Source: Candidatus Omnitrophota bacterium
GTDB taxonomy: Bacteria; Omnitrophota; Gorgyraeia; Pluralincolimonadales; Pluralincolimonadaceae
Reading direction: 5' to 3'
DNA length: 9,022 nucleotides
Assembly: GCA_020061685.1 (NCBI GenBank)
Contig: JAGUXU010000092.1
Span: 1 to 9,022 of the forward strand
Shown here piece by piece: positions 1-6,301 of the stretch (position 1 is the first letter of the stretch; each line of letters begins with the position of its first letter). Made by a program: the position numbers and the translations under genes. The notes beneath the pieces are model-generated. The model searched no databases and was not told where the DNA came from. It worked only from the letters and a program-made list of their open reading frames with translations.

Positions 1-2465
1 CCTATCACGTTCAATTCCTTGGAAATTTCCGATGTATATTTCCGTATGGTATCTAGTATTCCCTCGCTGAGCGTATGCGGAGGAAGCACGCATGCCGAAT
101 CGCCGGAATGGATGCCGGCCTCTTCTATGTGCTCCATGATACCGCCTATCACGGTTATCTCGGAATCCGAGACCGCGTCGACATCTACCTCGACGGCTCC
201 TTCCAAAAATTTATCTATCAGGATAGGGTGGTCTTCCGATATCTCTTTGGCCTCTTTCATAAATTCATCAAGAGCGGCATCGTCATAGACTATCCTCATT
301 GCCCTGCCGCCCAATACATATGAGGGCCTTACCAGCACGGGATATCCGATCCTTCCGGCTATCTTCTTCGCTTCCGCCTTAGAGACGGTAGAGCCGTTAG
401 CGGGCTGGCTGATCCCGAGCCTCTTTATCAGCTTCGAGAACTTGTCCCTGTCTTCGGCCATATCTATCGAGGCGACGCTTGTGCCGATTATCGGGACGCC
501 GGCATCCTCAAGCCGCTTGGCGAGGTTAAGCGGCGTCTGGCCGCCGAATTGGACTATGACCCCATCCGGCTTTTCCTTTTCCACTATATTCATCACGTCC
601 TCGAATGTCAGCGGCTCAAAATAGAGCTTGTCAGAAGTATCATAATCGGTCGAGACGGTCTCGGGATTGGAGTTGACCATAATGGTCTCATAACCTAATT
701 CCTTGAGCGCGAACGAGGCATGACAGCAGCAATAATCGAACTCTATCCCTTGCCCTATCCTGTTGGGCCCACCTCCCAATATGATTATCTTTTTCTTACC
801 GGATTTCCGCGTCTCATCCTCAGTCTCATAAGTAGAATAATAATATGGGGTGTAGGCCTCAAATTCCGCCGCGCAGGTATCGACAAGTTTAAAGGTGGCC
901 TCTATCCCTTCCTTCTTGCGTAACCGTCTGGCAGATAACTCATCGGAGCCGGTCAGTTCGGCTATCTGTTTATCGCTGAACCCGTACTCCTTGGCCCGTC
1001 TTAATAACTCTTTGCCGATACGGCCGCCTGAAGACGCGCGCTTTATCTCTTCCTCTAATCTTACGATATCTTCCATATTGCCGATAAACCAGGGATCGAT
1101 ACCGGTCAACCGCGATATCTCCGCAACGCTCATGCCTTTCTGTAAGGCGTATTTGATGTAGAATATCCTTGAGGCGTTCGGCTCCTTTAATCTGGCTAGA
1201 AGTTTGCGGGGCTCTATCTTCTTGTAATTCTGTTTGCTGTCCAGTCCGGAATGGCCTATCTCTAATCCGCGTAACCCTTTTTGGAGCGCCTCCTTAAATG
1301 TCCTGCCTATCGCCATCGTCTCTCCGACCGATTTCATCGATATCCCCAGAACATCCTTTGCCTCGGGAAATTTCTCAAACGTGAACCTCGGGATCTTGAC
1401 CACGCAATAGTCTATCGCGGGCTCAAACGAGGCCGGCGTTTCTTTCGTTATATCATTTCTTATCTCGTCAAGCGTATATCCGACCGCGAGTTTCGCGGCG
1501 AACTTCGCTATGGGAAAACCCGTCGCCTTGCTTGCCAGGGCGGAGCTCCTCGAGACCCTCGGGTTCATCTCTATCACGACCATTCTGCCGTTCTTGGGAT
1601 CGACCGCAAACTGTATATTGGAGCCCCCTGTCTCTACCCCTATCTCCCTGATGATAGCGATAGCGGCGTTCCTCATCTTCTGATATTCCCGGTCGGTCAA
1701 TGTCTGGGCGGGCGCCACGGTTATAGAATCGCCGGTGTGGACTCCCATAGGATCGAAATTCTCTATGGAACAGACGATGACGACATTATCCTTCAGGTCT
1801 CTCATGACCTCGAGTTCGTATTCCTTCCACCCGACGATCGATTCCTCGATGAGGACCTCATTGATCATGCTGCTCTTTATACCGAGTTCCGCTATCCGCT
1901 CGAACTCTTCCTTTGTATTCGCGATACCGCCGCCCGTGCCTCCGAGCGTAAAACTGGGCCTTACGATGACAGGAAGCCCTATCTTCTTAAGGGCCATCCT
2001 TGCCTCTTTCATGTTATATGCCAGGACACTCTTCGGCACATCCAGCCCTATCTTTTGTATCGCTTTCTTAAAATACTTCCTGTCCTCGGCCTTTTTTATG
2101 ACCTCGTAATCGGCGCCTATCATCCTGACTTTATATTTATCCAAGACGCCGTTCTCCGCGACCTTCATCGCGATATTAAGGCCTGTCTGCCCCCCCAATG
2201 TCGGAAGCAGGGCATCCGGCCTTTCTTTTTCAATGACCTTCTCAAGGACCTCAGGCGTTACGGGTTCGATATAAGTGGCGTCTGCCATCTCTGGATCGGT
2301 CATTATCGTGGCGGGATTAGAGTTAAGTAGGACGACCTTAAACCCCTCTTCTTTAAGCGCCTTGCAGGCTTGCGTCCCGGAATAGTCAAACTCGCAGGCT
2401 TGGCTTATCACGATAGGGCCCGAACCGATTATCAGGATCTTGTGTATATCCGTCCTTTTAGGCAC
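1..2465 (-). CDS. carB: Carbamoyl-phosphate synthase large subunit (partial, 3' end beyond window)
   Basis: About 821 codons of the large synthetase subunit are visible, uninterrupted by stops; family members have about 1,070. It makes carbamoyl phosphate from bicarbonate, ammonia from CarA and two ATP. The start is GTG at 2463-2465 (GTG-CCT-AAA-AGG gives MPKRTDIHKILIIGSGP), overlapping the carA stop by 8 nt. The first half carries ACEFDYSG, NSNPATIMTDPEMADAT and the ATP-grasp motif RPSFTLGGTGG with Arg169, the same number as in E. coli. The allosteric-linked oligomerisation region follows (about 400-550). The second half carries GGGPNRIGQGIEFDY (about 562-576), NSNPETVSTDYDTSD, RPSYVLGGRAM (Arg713) and HSGDSACVLPPHTL. 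The sequence leaves the window in ELNVI, within the second ATP-grasp domain. The C-terminal MGS-like allosteric domain is therefore not seen, and UMP/ornithine control cannot be judged. Confidence 0.97.
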   Translation of the reverse strand, partial: MPKRTDIHKILIIGSGPIVISQACEFDYSGTQACKALKEEGFKVVLLNSNPATIMTDPEMADATYIEPVTPEVLEKVIEKERPDALLPTLGGQTGLNIAMKVAENGVLDKYKVRMIGADYEVIKKAEDRKYFKKAIQKIGLDVPKSVLAYNMKEARMALKKIGLPVIVRPSFTLGGTGGGIANTKEEFERIAELGIKSSMINEVLIEESIVGWKEYELEVMRDLKDNVVIVCSIENFDPMGVHTGDSITVAPAQTLTDREYQKMRNAAIAIIREIGVETGGSNIQFAVDPKNGRMVVIEMNPRVSRSSALASKATGFPIAKFAAKLAVGYTLDEIRNDITKETPASFEPAIDYCVVKIPRFTFEKFPEAKDVLGISMKSVGETMAIGRTFKEALQKGLRGLEIGHSGLDSKQNYKKIEPRKLLARLKEPNASRIFYIKYALQKGMSVAEISRLTGIDPWFIGNMEDIVRLEEEIKRASSGGRIGKELLRRAKEYGFSDKQIAELTGSDELSARRLRKKEGIEATFKLVDTCAAEFEAYTPYYYSTYETEDETRKSGKKKIIILGGGPNRIGQGIEFDYCCCHASFALKELGYETIMVNSNPETVSTDYDTSDKLYFEPLTFEDVMNIVEKEKPDGVIVQFGGQTPLNLAKRLEDAGVPIIGTSVASIDMAEDRDKFSKLIKRLGISQPANGSTVSKAEAKKIAGRIGYPVLVRPSYVLGGRAMRIVYDDAALDEFMKEAKEISEDHPILIDKFLEGAVEVDVDAVSDSEITVIGGIMEHIEEAGIHSGDSACVLPPHTLSEGILDTIRKYTSEISKELNVI

Positions 2466-3570
2466 GTTTACGCTCCATCATCTTCACGAATTTTCCGAAC
2501 AAATATTCCGCATCATGGGGTCCGGGGCCGGCTTCAGGATGGAATTGCACCGAAAATATGGGCAGCTTTTTATGCCGTATCCCTTCAAGAGTGCCATCGT
2601 TAAGGTTGATATGCGTAATCTCTATCTCTCTCTTATCAAGGGATTTTATATCTACGCAGAAGCCGTGATTCTGGACAGTGATATGGACCCTGCCGGTATC
2701 GAGGTCCTTTACGGGTTGGTTGCCGCCGTGATGCCCGAATTTAAGCTTATACGTCTTCCCCCCGAAGGCCAAGCCCAATATCTGCTGCCCGAAACATATC
2801 CCGAATATGGGGAATTTGCCGATTAATTTCTTTGCCGTCTCGGCGACGTATGGGATGCCCTCCGGGTCTCCCGGGCCGTTGGATATCAGTACGCCGTCGG
2901 GCTTAAGCCGGCATATATCTTCCGCCGCCATGTCCGCCGGCACGAGAACTACCGAACAGCCGTTGGCCGCCAACTGCCGTAAGATATTAAATTTAACGCC
3001 TAAGTCAATGACTACGACCTTATATTTGCCTTTCTTCTGCCAATACTTGACGCCTTGCGTCGTGATATCCCTGACCAGGTCCCTTCCGATCAGGCCCGGT
3101 GAAGACCGCGCCTTCTCAACAAGGCTCCTGTCGTTCAAGTCCTCGGTCGAGATGACAGCTTTCATCGCGCCCCGCAACCTTATGTGCCTGGTCAGGGCGC
3201 GGGTATCCACGCCCTCTATACCCACTATCCCGTTTTGCTTAAGATAAGCGCCCAATCCCTCCTCTGAGCGCCAATTACTGGCAAGGCGGCTGGATTCCTT
3301 GACTACGAAGCCCTCAGCGAACGGCCTATACGATTCGACATCTTCTTTATTTACGCCGTAATTGCCGATAAGCGGGTAGGTCATCGTAACTATCTGGCCC
3401 CTGTAGGACGGGTCGGTAAGGATCTCCTGATAACCGGCCATGCTGGTATTAAAGACTACCTCGCCGTACCTCTCGCCGGCCGCGCCAAAAGAAACGCCCT
3501 CAAAGACCCTGCCGTCTTCAAGGGCGATCTTGGCTTTGTTCCGTATCTTCTCAAAGCGTCTGGTATGCAT
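2458..3570 (-). CDS. carA: Carbamoyl-phosphate synthase small (glutaminase) subunit
   Basis: This 370-residue subunit hydrolyses glutamine and channels ammonia to CarB for carbamoyl phosphate synthesis, feeding pyrimidine and arginine pathways. The N-terminal CarA domain (about 12-165) has ALEDGRVFEGVSFGA and TYPLIGNYGVN. The class I glutamine amidotransferase domain (about 183-365) has the oxyanion-region SNGPGDP, nucleophile Cys259 in GICFGQQ, and His344/Glu346 in QFHPE. In GICFGQQ, glutamine 262 stands where many CarA proteins have histidine (GICLGHQ); the catalytic triad itself is intact. Length is close to the E. coli protein (382). I chose the ATG at 3568-3570; an in-frame TTG one codon earlier is possible. 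The Shine-Dalgarno is poor (AAAGG about 17 nt away), so translation probably depends on ribosomes finishing the small ORF 6 nt upstream. The stop overlaps carB by 8 nt. Confidence 0.97.
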   Translation of the reverse strand: MHTRRFEKIRNKAKIALEDGRVFEGVSFGAAGERYGEVVFNTSMAGYQEILTDPSYRGQIVTMTYPLIGNYGVNKEDVESYRPFAEGFVVKESSRLASNWRSEEGLGAYLKQNGIVGIEGVDTRALTRHIRLRGAMKAVISTEDLNDRSLVEKARSSPGLIGRDLVRDITTQGVKYWQKKGKYKVVVIDLGVKFNILRQLAANGCSVVLVPADMAAEDICRLKPDGVLISNGPGDPEGIPYVAETAKKLIGKFPIFGICFGQQILGLAFGGKTYKLKFGHHGGNQPVKDLDTGRVHITVQNHGFCVDIKSLDKREIEITHINLNDGTLEGIRHKKLPIFSVQFHPEAGPGPHDAEYLFGKFVKMMERKRA

Positions 3571-3576
3571 CAAATT

Positions 3577-3720
3577 TCATTTTTTAGCCTTTGACTTTTT
3601 TGAATGTCTGGACGTCTGCCCCCCATTGCCAAATTCTTCACAGTATATCACCGGAAGCCTCCGGGGGAAAGTACAATCTTTGTCATTCATGCAGGTGTCG
3701 CATAAGCCTTTCTTACCCAT
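3577..3720 (-). CDS. Small four-cysteine protein of unknown function (47 aa)
   Basis: This short gene encodes 47 residues, starting MGKKGLCDTCMNDKDC. Cysteines are at positions 7, 10, 16 and 27 (C-x2-C-x5-C-x10-C), the last in PVIYCEEF. The tail is lysine-rich (KKSKAKK). The spacing suggests a small metal-binding (zinc-ribbon-like or iron-sulfur) protein, but I do not recognise a named family. There is no signal peptide or membrane segment. It has a near-perfect Shine-Dalgarno 8 nt upstream, starts 16 nt after the FMN enzyme gene and ends 6 nt before the carA start, so it is almost certainly translated as part of the same message. Its position suggests a partner or electron carrier for the FMN enzyme (inference). 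It is short enough to be missed by gene callers with a 50-residue or longer cut-off. Confidence 0.8.
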   Translation of the reverse strand: MGKKGLCDTCMNDKDCTFPRRLPVIYCEEFGNGGQTSRHSKKSKAKK

Positions 3721-3728
3721 CTCTATCG

Positions 3729-3735
3729 CCTCCTT
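3729..3735 (-). promoter_or_regulatory. Strong Shine-Dalgarno for the small four-cysteine protein
   Basis: AAGGAGG lies 8 nt before the ATG at 3718-3720, between the stop of the FMN enzyme and the small ORF. It is among the best ribosome binding sites in the window and is the main evidence that the 47-codon ORF is a real gene. Confidence 0.8.
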
Positions 3736-3736
3736 C

Positions 3737-5371
3737 TTACTTTGCCATGCTGAAATCGGGCTTACGGGAGCCGGTCCCGTTCTTTCCCTTGAGGATCTCC
3801 TCGGCTTCCTTTCGATATGCGTCCATAACGTACGGGATGCCCGAGACTTTCGCGGCTTCCTCTGTCAAGGCCATGATATCTCTCCTTGAGATGGTGTTCA
3901 GCCTGAAGTTACGGCTTCCGGCCATCAACTGCTGCAGGCCGACCCTTATCTTCTGCGCGAACGTATAGACACCGACCGCTCCGAGGGGGATATCTTTCAT
4001 CCCTTTTCCGTATTTATCCGCCAGCTCTTCGTAGTAGACAAAGATCTCCTTTTCCGTGCTTCCGAACTCGGATACGGTCTTCGGCAGATCTTTCTCCTTC
4101 ATCCAGATGCCTATGTTCTTACCGACCATCCCGGGTATCATCAGGGCCCTGCCCATGCACACGGCTTTGACATAGGGCGCGCCCATCGCCATGACCTTAA
4201 ATACATGGTCTTCGGTCGAGAACCCGCCGGCGATGGCGATATCGGGGATGCGCATGCCCTGTTTCGTCAGCTTTTCGCAGAATTCATACGTCAATGCCTG
4301 CAGATAGAAAGTCGGGATACCCCACTCCTCCATCATCCTCCACGGACTCATTCCGGTGCCGCCCGGAGCTCCGTCGATGGTCAAGAGGTCTATATGCGCC
4401 TGAGAAGAATACCTAAGAGCCATTGCCAGCTCTCTCATTGAGTAAGCTCCGGTCTTAAGGGTGATGCGCTTAAAACCGAGATCCCTTAGGCGCTTGATCT
4501 CGGCTAAGAAGGCCTCCTCCGAGACAAAACCTAAACGGGAATGCCTCTCGAATTCTTTGATGGCGCCGTCCTTGAAAGCCTTTTGATTGGCCGGCACTGA
4601 CGGGTCAGGCGTGACGATGTAGCCGCGCTTCTGCAATTCAAGCGCCCTTTCGAGGGTCTTTACCTTTATCTCGCCCCCGATGCATTTAGCGCCCTGCCCC
4701 CATTTCAATTCTATCGTCTCAAGATTATGTTTTTTCCTTACGTATTCGGCGACGCCCAAACGCGTATCCTCTACGTTCATCTGGACCAGTATCTCGCCGT
4801 AACCTTCATGAAATCTTTTATAAATCTCTATGCGGCGGTCCATCTCCGGCGAACTCTTGATCTTGCCGTCGCTATCCAGTTTAAGCTCCGGGTCGATGCC
4901 GCAGACGTTCTCCCCGCAGACGAGCGTGACACCCGAGATAGCCGCGCCTACGGCGAAATGTTCCCAATTCTTCCTCGCGATCTCGGTCGAGCCGAGGGCT
5001 CCCGTAAAGATGGGAACTCTCATCTTTACCTTCTTATCCCATCCGTACTCCGTTTCCGTATCCACATCGGGGAATTTCGTCGTGTCAGGGCCCGCTTCGG
5101 TGCCCTTAGGAAGCCCTTTCGCGCCCAGGGCATAACCCTGGATGTTCAGATGCGAATAATCTACCGGATAATCTTTGTCGCCTCCTGCGGTCATCTCGCC
5201 GAACGGCCCGGGATAAATGACTTCGCGTCCCCTGAACGAGGCCTTGAAGACCTCGCAATTGCCCCTGCAGCCGTCTATACATCGCGAACAAATTCCGGAA
5301 CCCGGCACAACGTTCCTGGAACGATTGACTGTCCTCGTCGCGTCGTTCCCGTTGGGTCTCTGCAAATTCAT
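3737..5371 (-). CDS. Stand-alone FMN-binding glutamate synthase-like protein with N-terminal cysteine cluster
   Basis: This 544-residue protein is related to the FMN-binding synthase barrel of GltB but has no glutaminase domain and no C-terminal beta-helix. GltB-like segments appear in order: LKWGQGAKCIGGEIKV (about 222-237; GltB has a KxSQGAKPGxGG equivalent), LLTIDGAPGGTGMSP (about 329-343) and IAGGFSTEDHVFKVMAMGA (about 380-398). An N-terminal motif C28-x2-C31-x3-C35-x3-C39 probably binds an iron-sulfur cluster or a metal. The usual [3Fe-4S] motif after the GAxxxxxxxA segment is absent; only C405 remains there. Family members are annotated as glutamate synthase-related proteins, and the reaction is not established. 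It could be an ammonia- or amine-using glutamate synthase, or an FMN oxidoreductase with another substrate. The ATG overlaps the regulator stop by 4 nt, and AAGGAG lies 8 nt upstream (5380-5385). The sole cysteine-rich partner nearby is the small protein encoded 16 nt downstream. Confidence 0.88.
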   Translation of the reverse strand: MNLQRPNGNDATRTVNRSRNVVPGSGICSRCIDGCRGNCEVFKASFRGREVIYPGPFGEMTAGGDKDYPVDYSHLNIQGYALGAKGLPKGTEAGPDTTKFPDVDTETEYGWDKKVKMRVPIFTGALGSTEIARKNWEHFAVGAAISGVTLVCGENVCGIDPELKLDSDGKIKSSPEMDRRIEIYKRFHEGYGEILVQMNVEDTRLGVAEYVRKKHNLETIELKWGQGAKCIGGEIKVKTLERALELQKRGYIVTPDPSVPANQKAFKDGAIKEFERHSRLGFVSEEAFLAEIKRLRDLGFKRITLKTGAYSMRELAMALRYSSQAHIDLLTIDGAPGGTGMSPWRMMEEWGIPTFYLQALTYEFCEKLTKQGMRIPDIAIAGGFSTEDHVFKVMAMGAPYVKAVCMGRALMIPGMVGKNIGIWMKEKDLPKTVSEFGSTEKEIFVYYEELADKYGKGMKDIPLGAVGVYTFAQKIRVGLQQLMAGSRNFRLNTISRRDIMALTEEAAKVSGIPYVMDAYRKEAEEILKGKNGTGSRKPDFSMAK

Positions 5372-6114
5372 GTCTTTGTCTCCTTTTTGTTATCTAACCA
5401 GGCTTCTTTGCCCTTTGTGTCTTTCATGCTCGCCGCCAGAATAATGGCCTCGGCGATCTCACGCATGGACTTACGATAGTTCATGCTGTAACGCTGGATC
5501 CTAAGATACGCCTCTTCTTCGGTTATCCCTCCTTCCTTCATCAAGATGCCCTTCGCCCGCTCGATCCTTTTGCGGGATTCCAGTTCTTCTTGAATGACAT
5601 TAGTCTTTACCATCAACTCTGTATTCTCTATGGCCACGGCCGCCTGATTCGCTATAGAGGTCAATATGTCTGTCTCCGTCTCGCTAAAATCATGAGGCAC
5701 GGCCGTATAACAATTGATCACGCCGATGACCTTCCCCTTTACCACAAGCGGAACGCACAGAAGGGAACAGAGGCCCTCCTTCTTGGCTATATCCCCGTAT
5801 TTATACTCTTTCTCTTTGGTGACGTCTTTGATGGCTATCGGCCTGTTCTCTTTCGCTGCCTTGCCCGCTATACCCTCGCCTATCTTCAGGGGGGGTTTTT
5901 TATTGTATTCGTCGCTGATGCTCTGGGTAGCCCTGATCACAAGCTCCTTCTTCTCTTCGTCTATTAGCATCAACGAGCAGATATTTGAACCCATTACCTG
6001 AGCGGTCGCCGTCACTATAAGGCGCAGGATATCCCCAAGATATAAGTCCGAGGCGATAGCCTTGCTTATCTTGGATAAGGCCTTGATCTGCTCTTCATAA
6101 CTCATCTTTTCCAT
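5368..6114 (-). CDS. GAF-ANTAR transcription antiterminator
   Basis: This 248-residue cytoplasmic protein has an N-terminal GAF sensory domain (about 15-165; typical segments at KIGEGIAGKAA and CVPLVVKGKVIGVINCY). A helical linker leads to a C-terminal ANTAR RNA-binding domain (about 173-229). The ANTAR hallmark is RIERAKGILM, followed by an alanine-containing helix (EEEAYLRIQRYSM) and the final helix ending in AEAIILAASM. ANTAR proteins bind tandem stem-loops in nascent RNA and prevent termination. Here such a leader, overlapping a terminator, lies directly upstream, so autoregulation is likely. There is no receiver domain, so the signal presumably enters through GAF. The ligand is unknown; cysteines at 46, 116, 120 and 135 are the only potential redox or metal ligands I see. 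The start at 6114 is favoured over the ATG three codons later because AAAAGGT (6123-6129) lies 8 nt upstream of it. The stop overlaps the next gene by 4 nt (ATGA). Its place between gltBD and carAB suggests nitrogen control (inference). Confidence 0.92.
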   Translation of the reverse strand: MEKMSYEEQIKALSKISKAIASDLYLGDILRLIVTATAQVMGSNICSLMLIDEEKKELVIRATQSISDEYNKKPPLKIGEGIAGKAAKENRPIAIKDVTKEKEYKYGDIAKKEGLCSLLCVPLVVKGKVIGVINCYTAVPHDFSETETDILTSIANQAAVAIENTELMVKTNVIQEELESRKRIERAKGILMKEGGITEEEAYLRIQRYSMNYRKSMREIAEAIILAASMKDTKGKEAWLDNKKETKT

Positions 6115-6154
6115 AAAATCGGACCTTTTGCTTAATTTTTAGGCAACCAAAACC

Positions 6155-6206
6155 AAAAAAATAAAAAAGCGTTCTTTTGCCTCCCGATAGCGAGGCCCAA
6201 GAACGC
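6155..6206 (-). terminator. Intrinsic terminator in the leader of the ANTAR gene (attenuator)
   Basis: An 8-bp stem (GCGTTCTT with AAGAACGC) encloses a 2x2 internal loop (GG opposite AA). An inner 5-bp stem (GCCTC with GAGGC) carries an 8-nt loop. The hairpin is followed directly by TTTTTTATTTTTTT. This is a strong Rho-independent terminator on the minus strand. It sits after gltD and about 40 nt before the GAF-ANTAR start codon, so it can both end gltBD transcripts and gate the downstream genes. Its 5' arm overlaps stem-loop P2, making it a conditional terminator. Confidence 0.85.
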
Positions 6207-6215
6207 CTTCGTTCC
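6200..6215 (-). promoter_or_regulatory. Putative ANTAR-target stem-loop P2 (antiterminator)
   Basis: GGAACG pairs with CGTTCT (five Watson-Crick pairs plus an outer G-U) around the loop AAGG. The 3' arm of this hairpin (CGTTCT) is also the 5' arm of the terminator, so P2 and the terminator cannot form together. That is the expected geometry of an antiterminator stabilised by a bound ANTAR protein. The loop begins AAGG like that of P1, but it is a tetraloop when fully paired, not the usual hexaloop. Confidence 0.5.
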
Positions 6216-6224
6216 GATCTTCTA

Positions 6225-6243
6225 AAGCACTGACCTTGTGCTT
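6225..6243 (-). promoter_or_regulatory. Putative ANTAR-target stem-loop P1
   Basis: On the minus strand AAGCAC pairs with GTGCTT (6 bp) around the 7-nt loop AAGGTCA. It is the first of two tandem stem-loops upstream of the GAF-ANTAR gene, 9 nt before P2. Known ANTAR targets are two tandem short stem-loops whose hexanucleotide loops have A at position 1 and G at position 4. This loop has A1 and G4 but one extra base. The assignment is inference from position, tandem arrangement and loop sequence, and no folding program was run. Confidence 0.5.
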
Positions 6244-6301
6244 ATAATACTATATATTTAAAGTAAAAAAATGCTCCTTTTGGTAACCTGCTTTAAGACT
6301 T

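Noticed and set aside
1281..2330. Long open frame of 349 codons on the plus strand
   Set aside because: It is in register antisense to carB, whose minus-strand translation gives unmistakable carbamoyl-phosphate synthase motifs. The plus-strand product resembles no family and has no ribosome binding site I can identify.
3551..3580. Nine-codon minus-strand ORF starting in the stop of the small cysteine protein
   Set aside because: Too short and unsupported as a gene. It is mentioned only as a possible influence on carA initiation.
4727..5479. Plus-strand open frame of 250 codons
   Set aside because: Antisense to the FMN glutamate synthase-like gene and running across the regulator junction. 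The minus-strand reading has conserved motifs and coupled starts.
6241..6275. AT-rich promoter-like stretch (TTTACT ... TATAAG on the minus strand)
   Set aside because: Spacing between possible boxes is 15 bases or less, or the -35 is poor. A start from here would fall inside stem-loop P1. A promoter cannot be excluded but is not supported enough to annotate.
6267..6300. Possible terminator directly after gltD (run of T after GGAGCA)
   Set aside because: I could not pair a stable stem before the T-run; the only convincing terminator is the one at 6155-6206.
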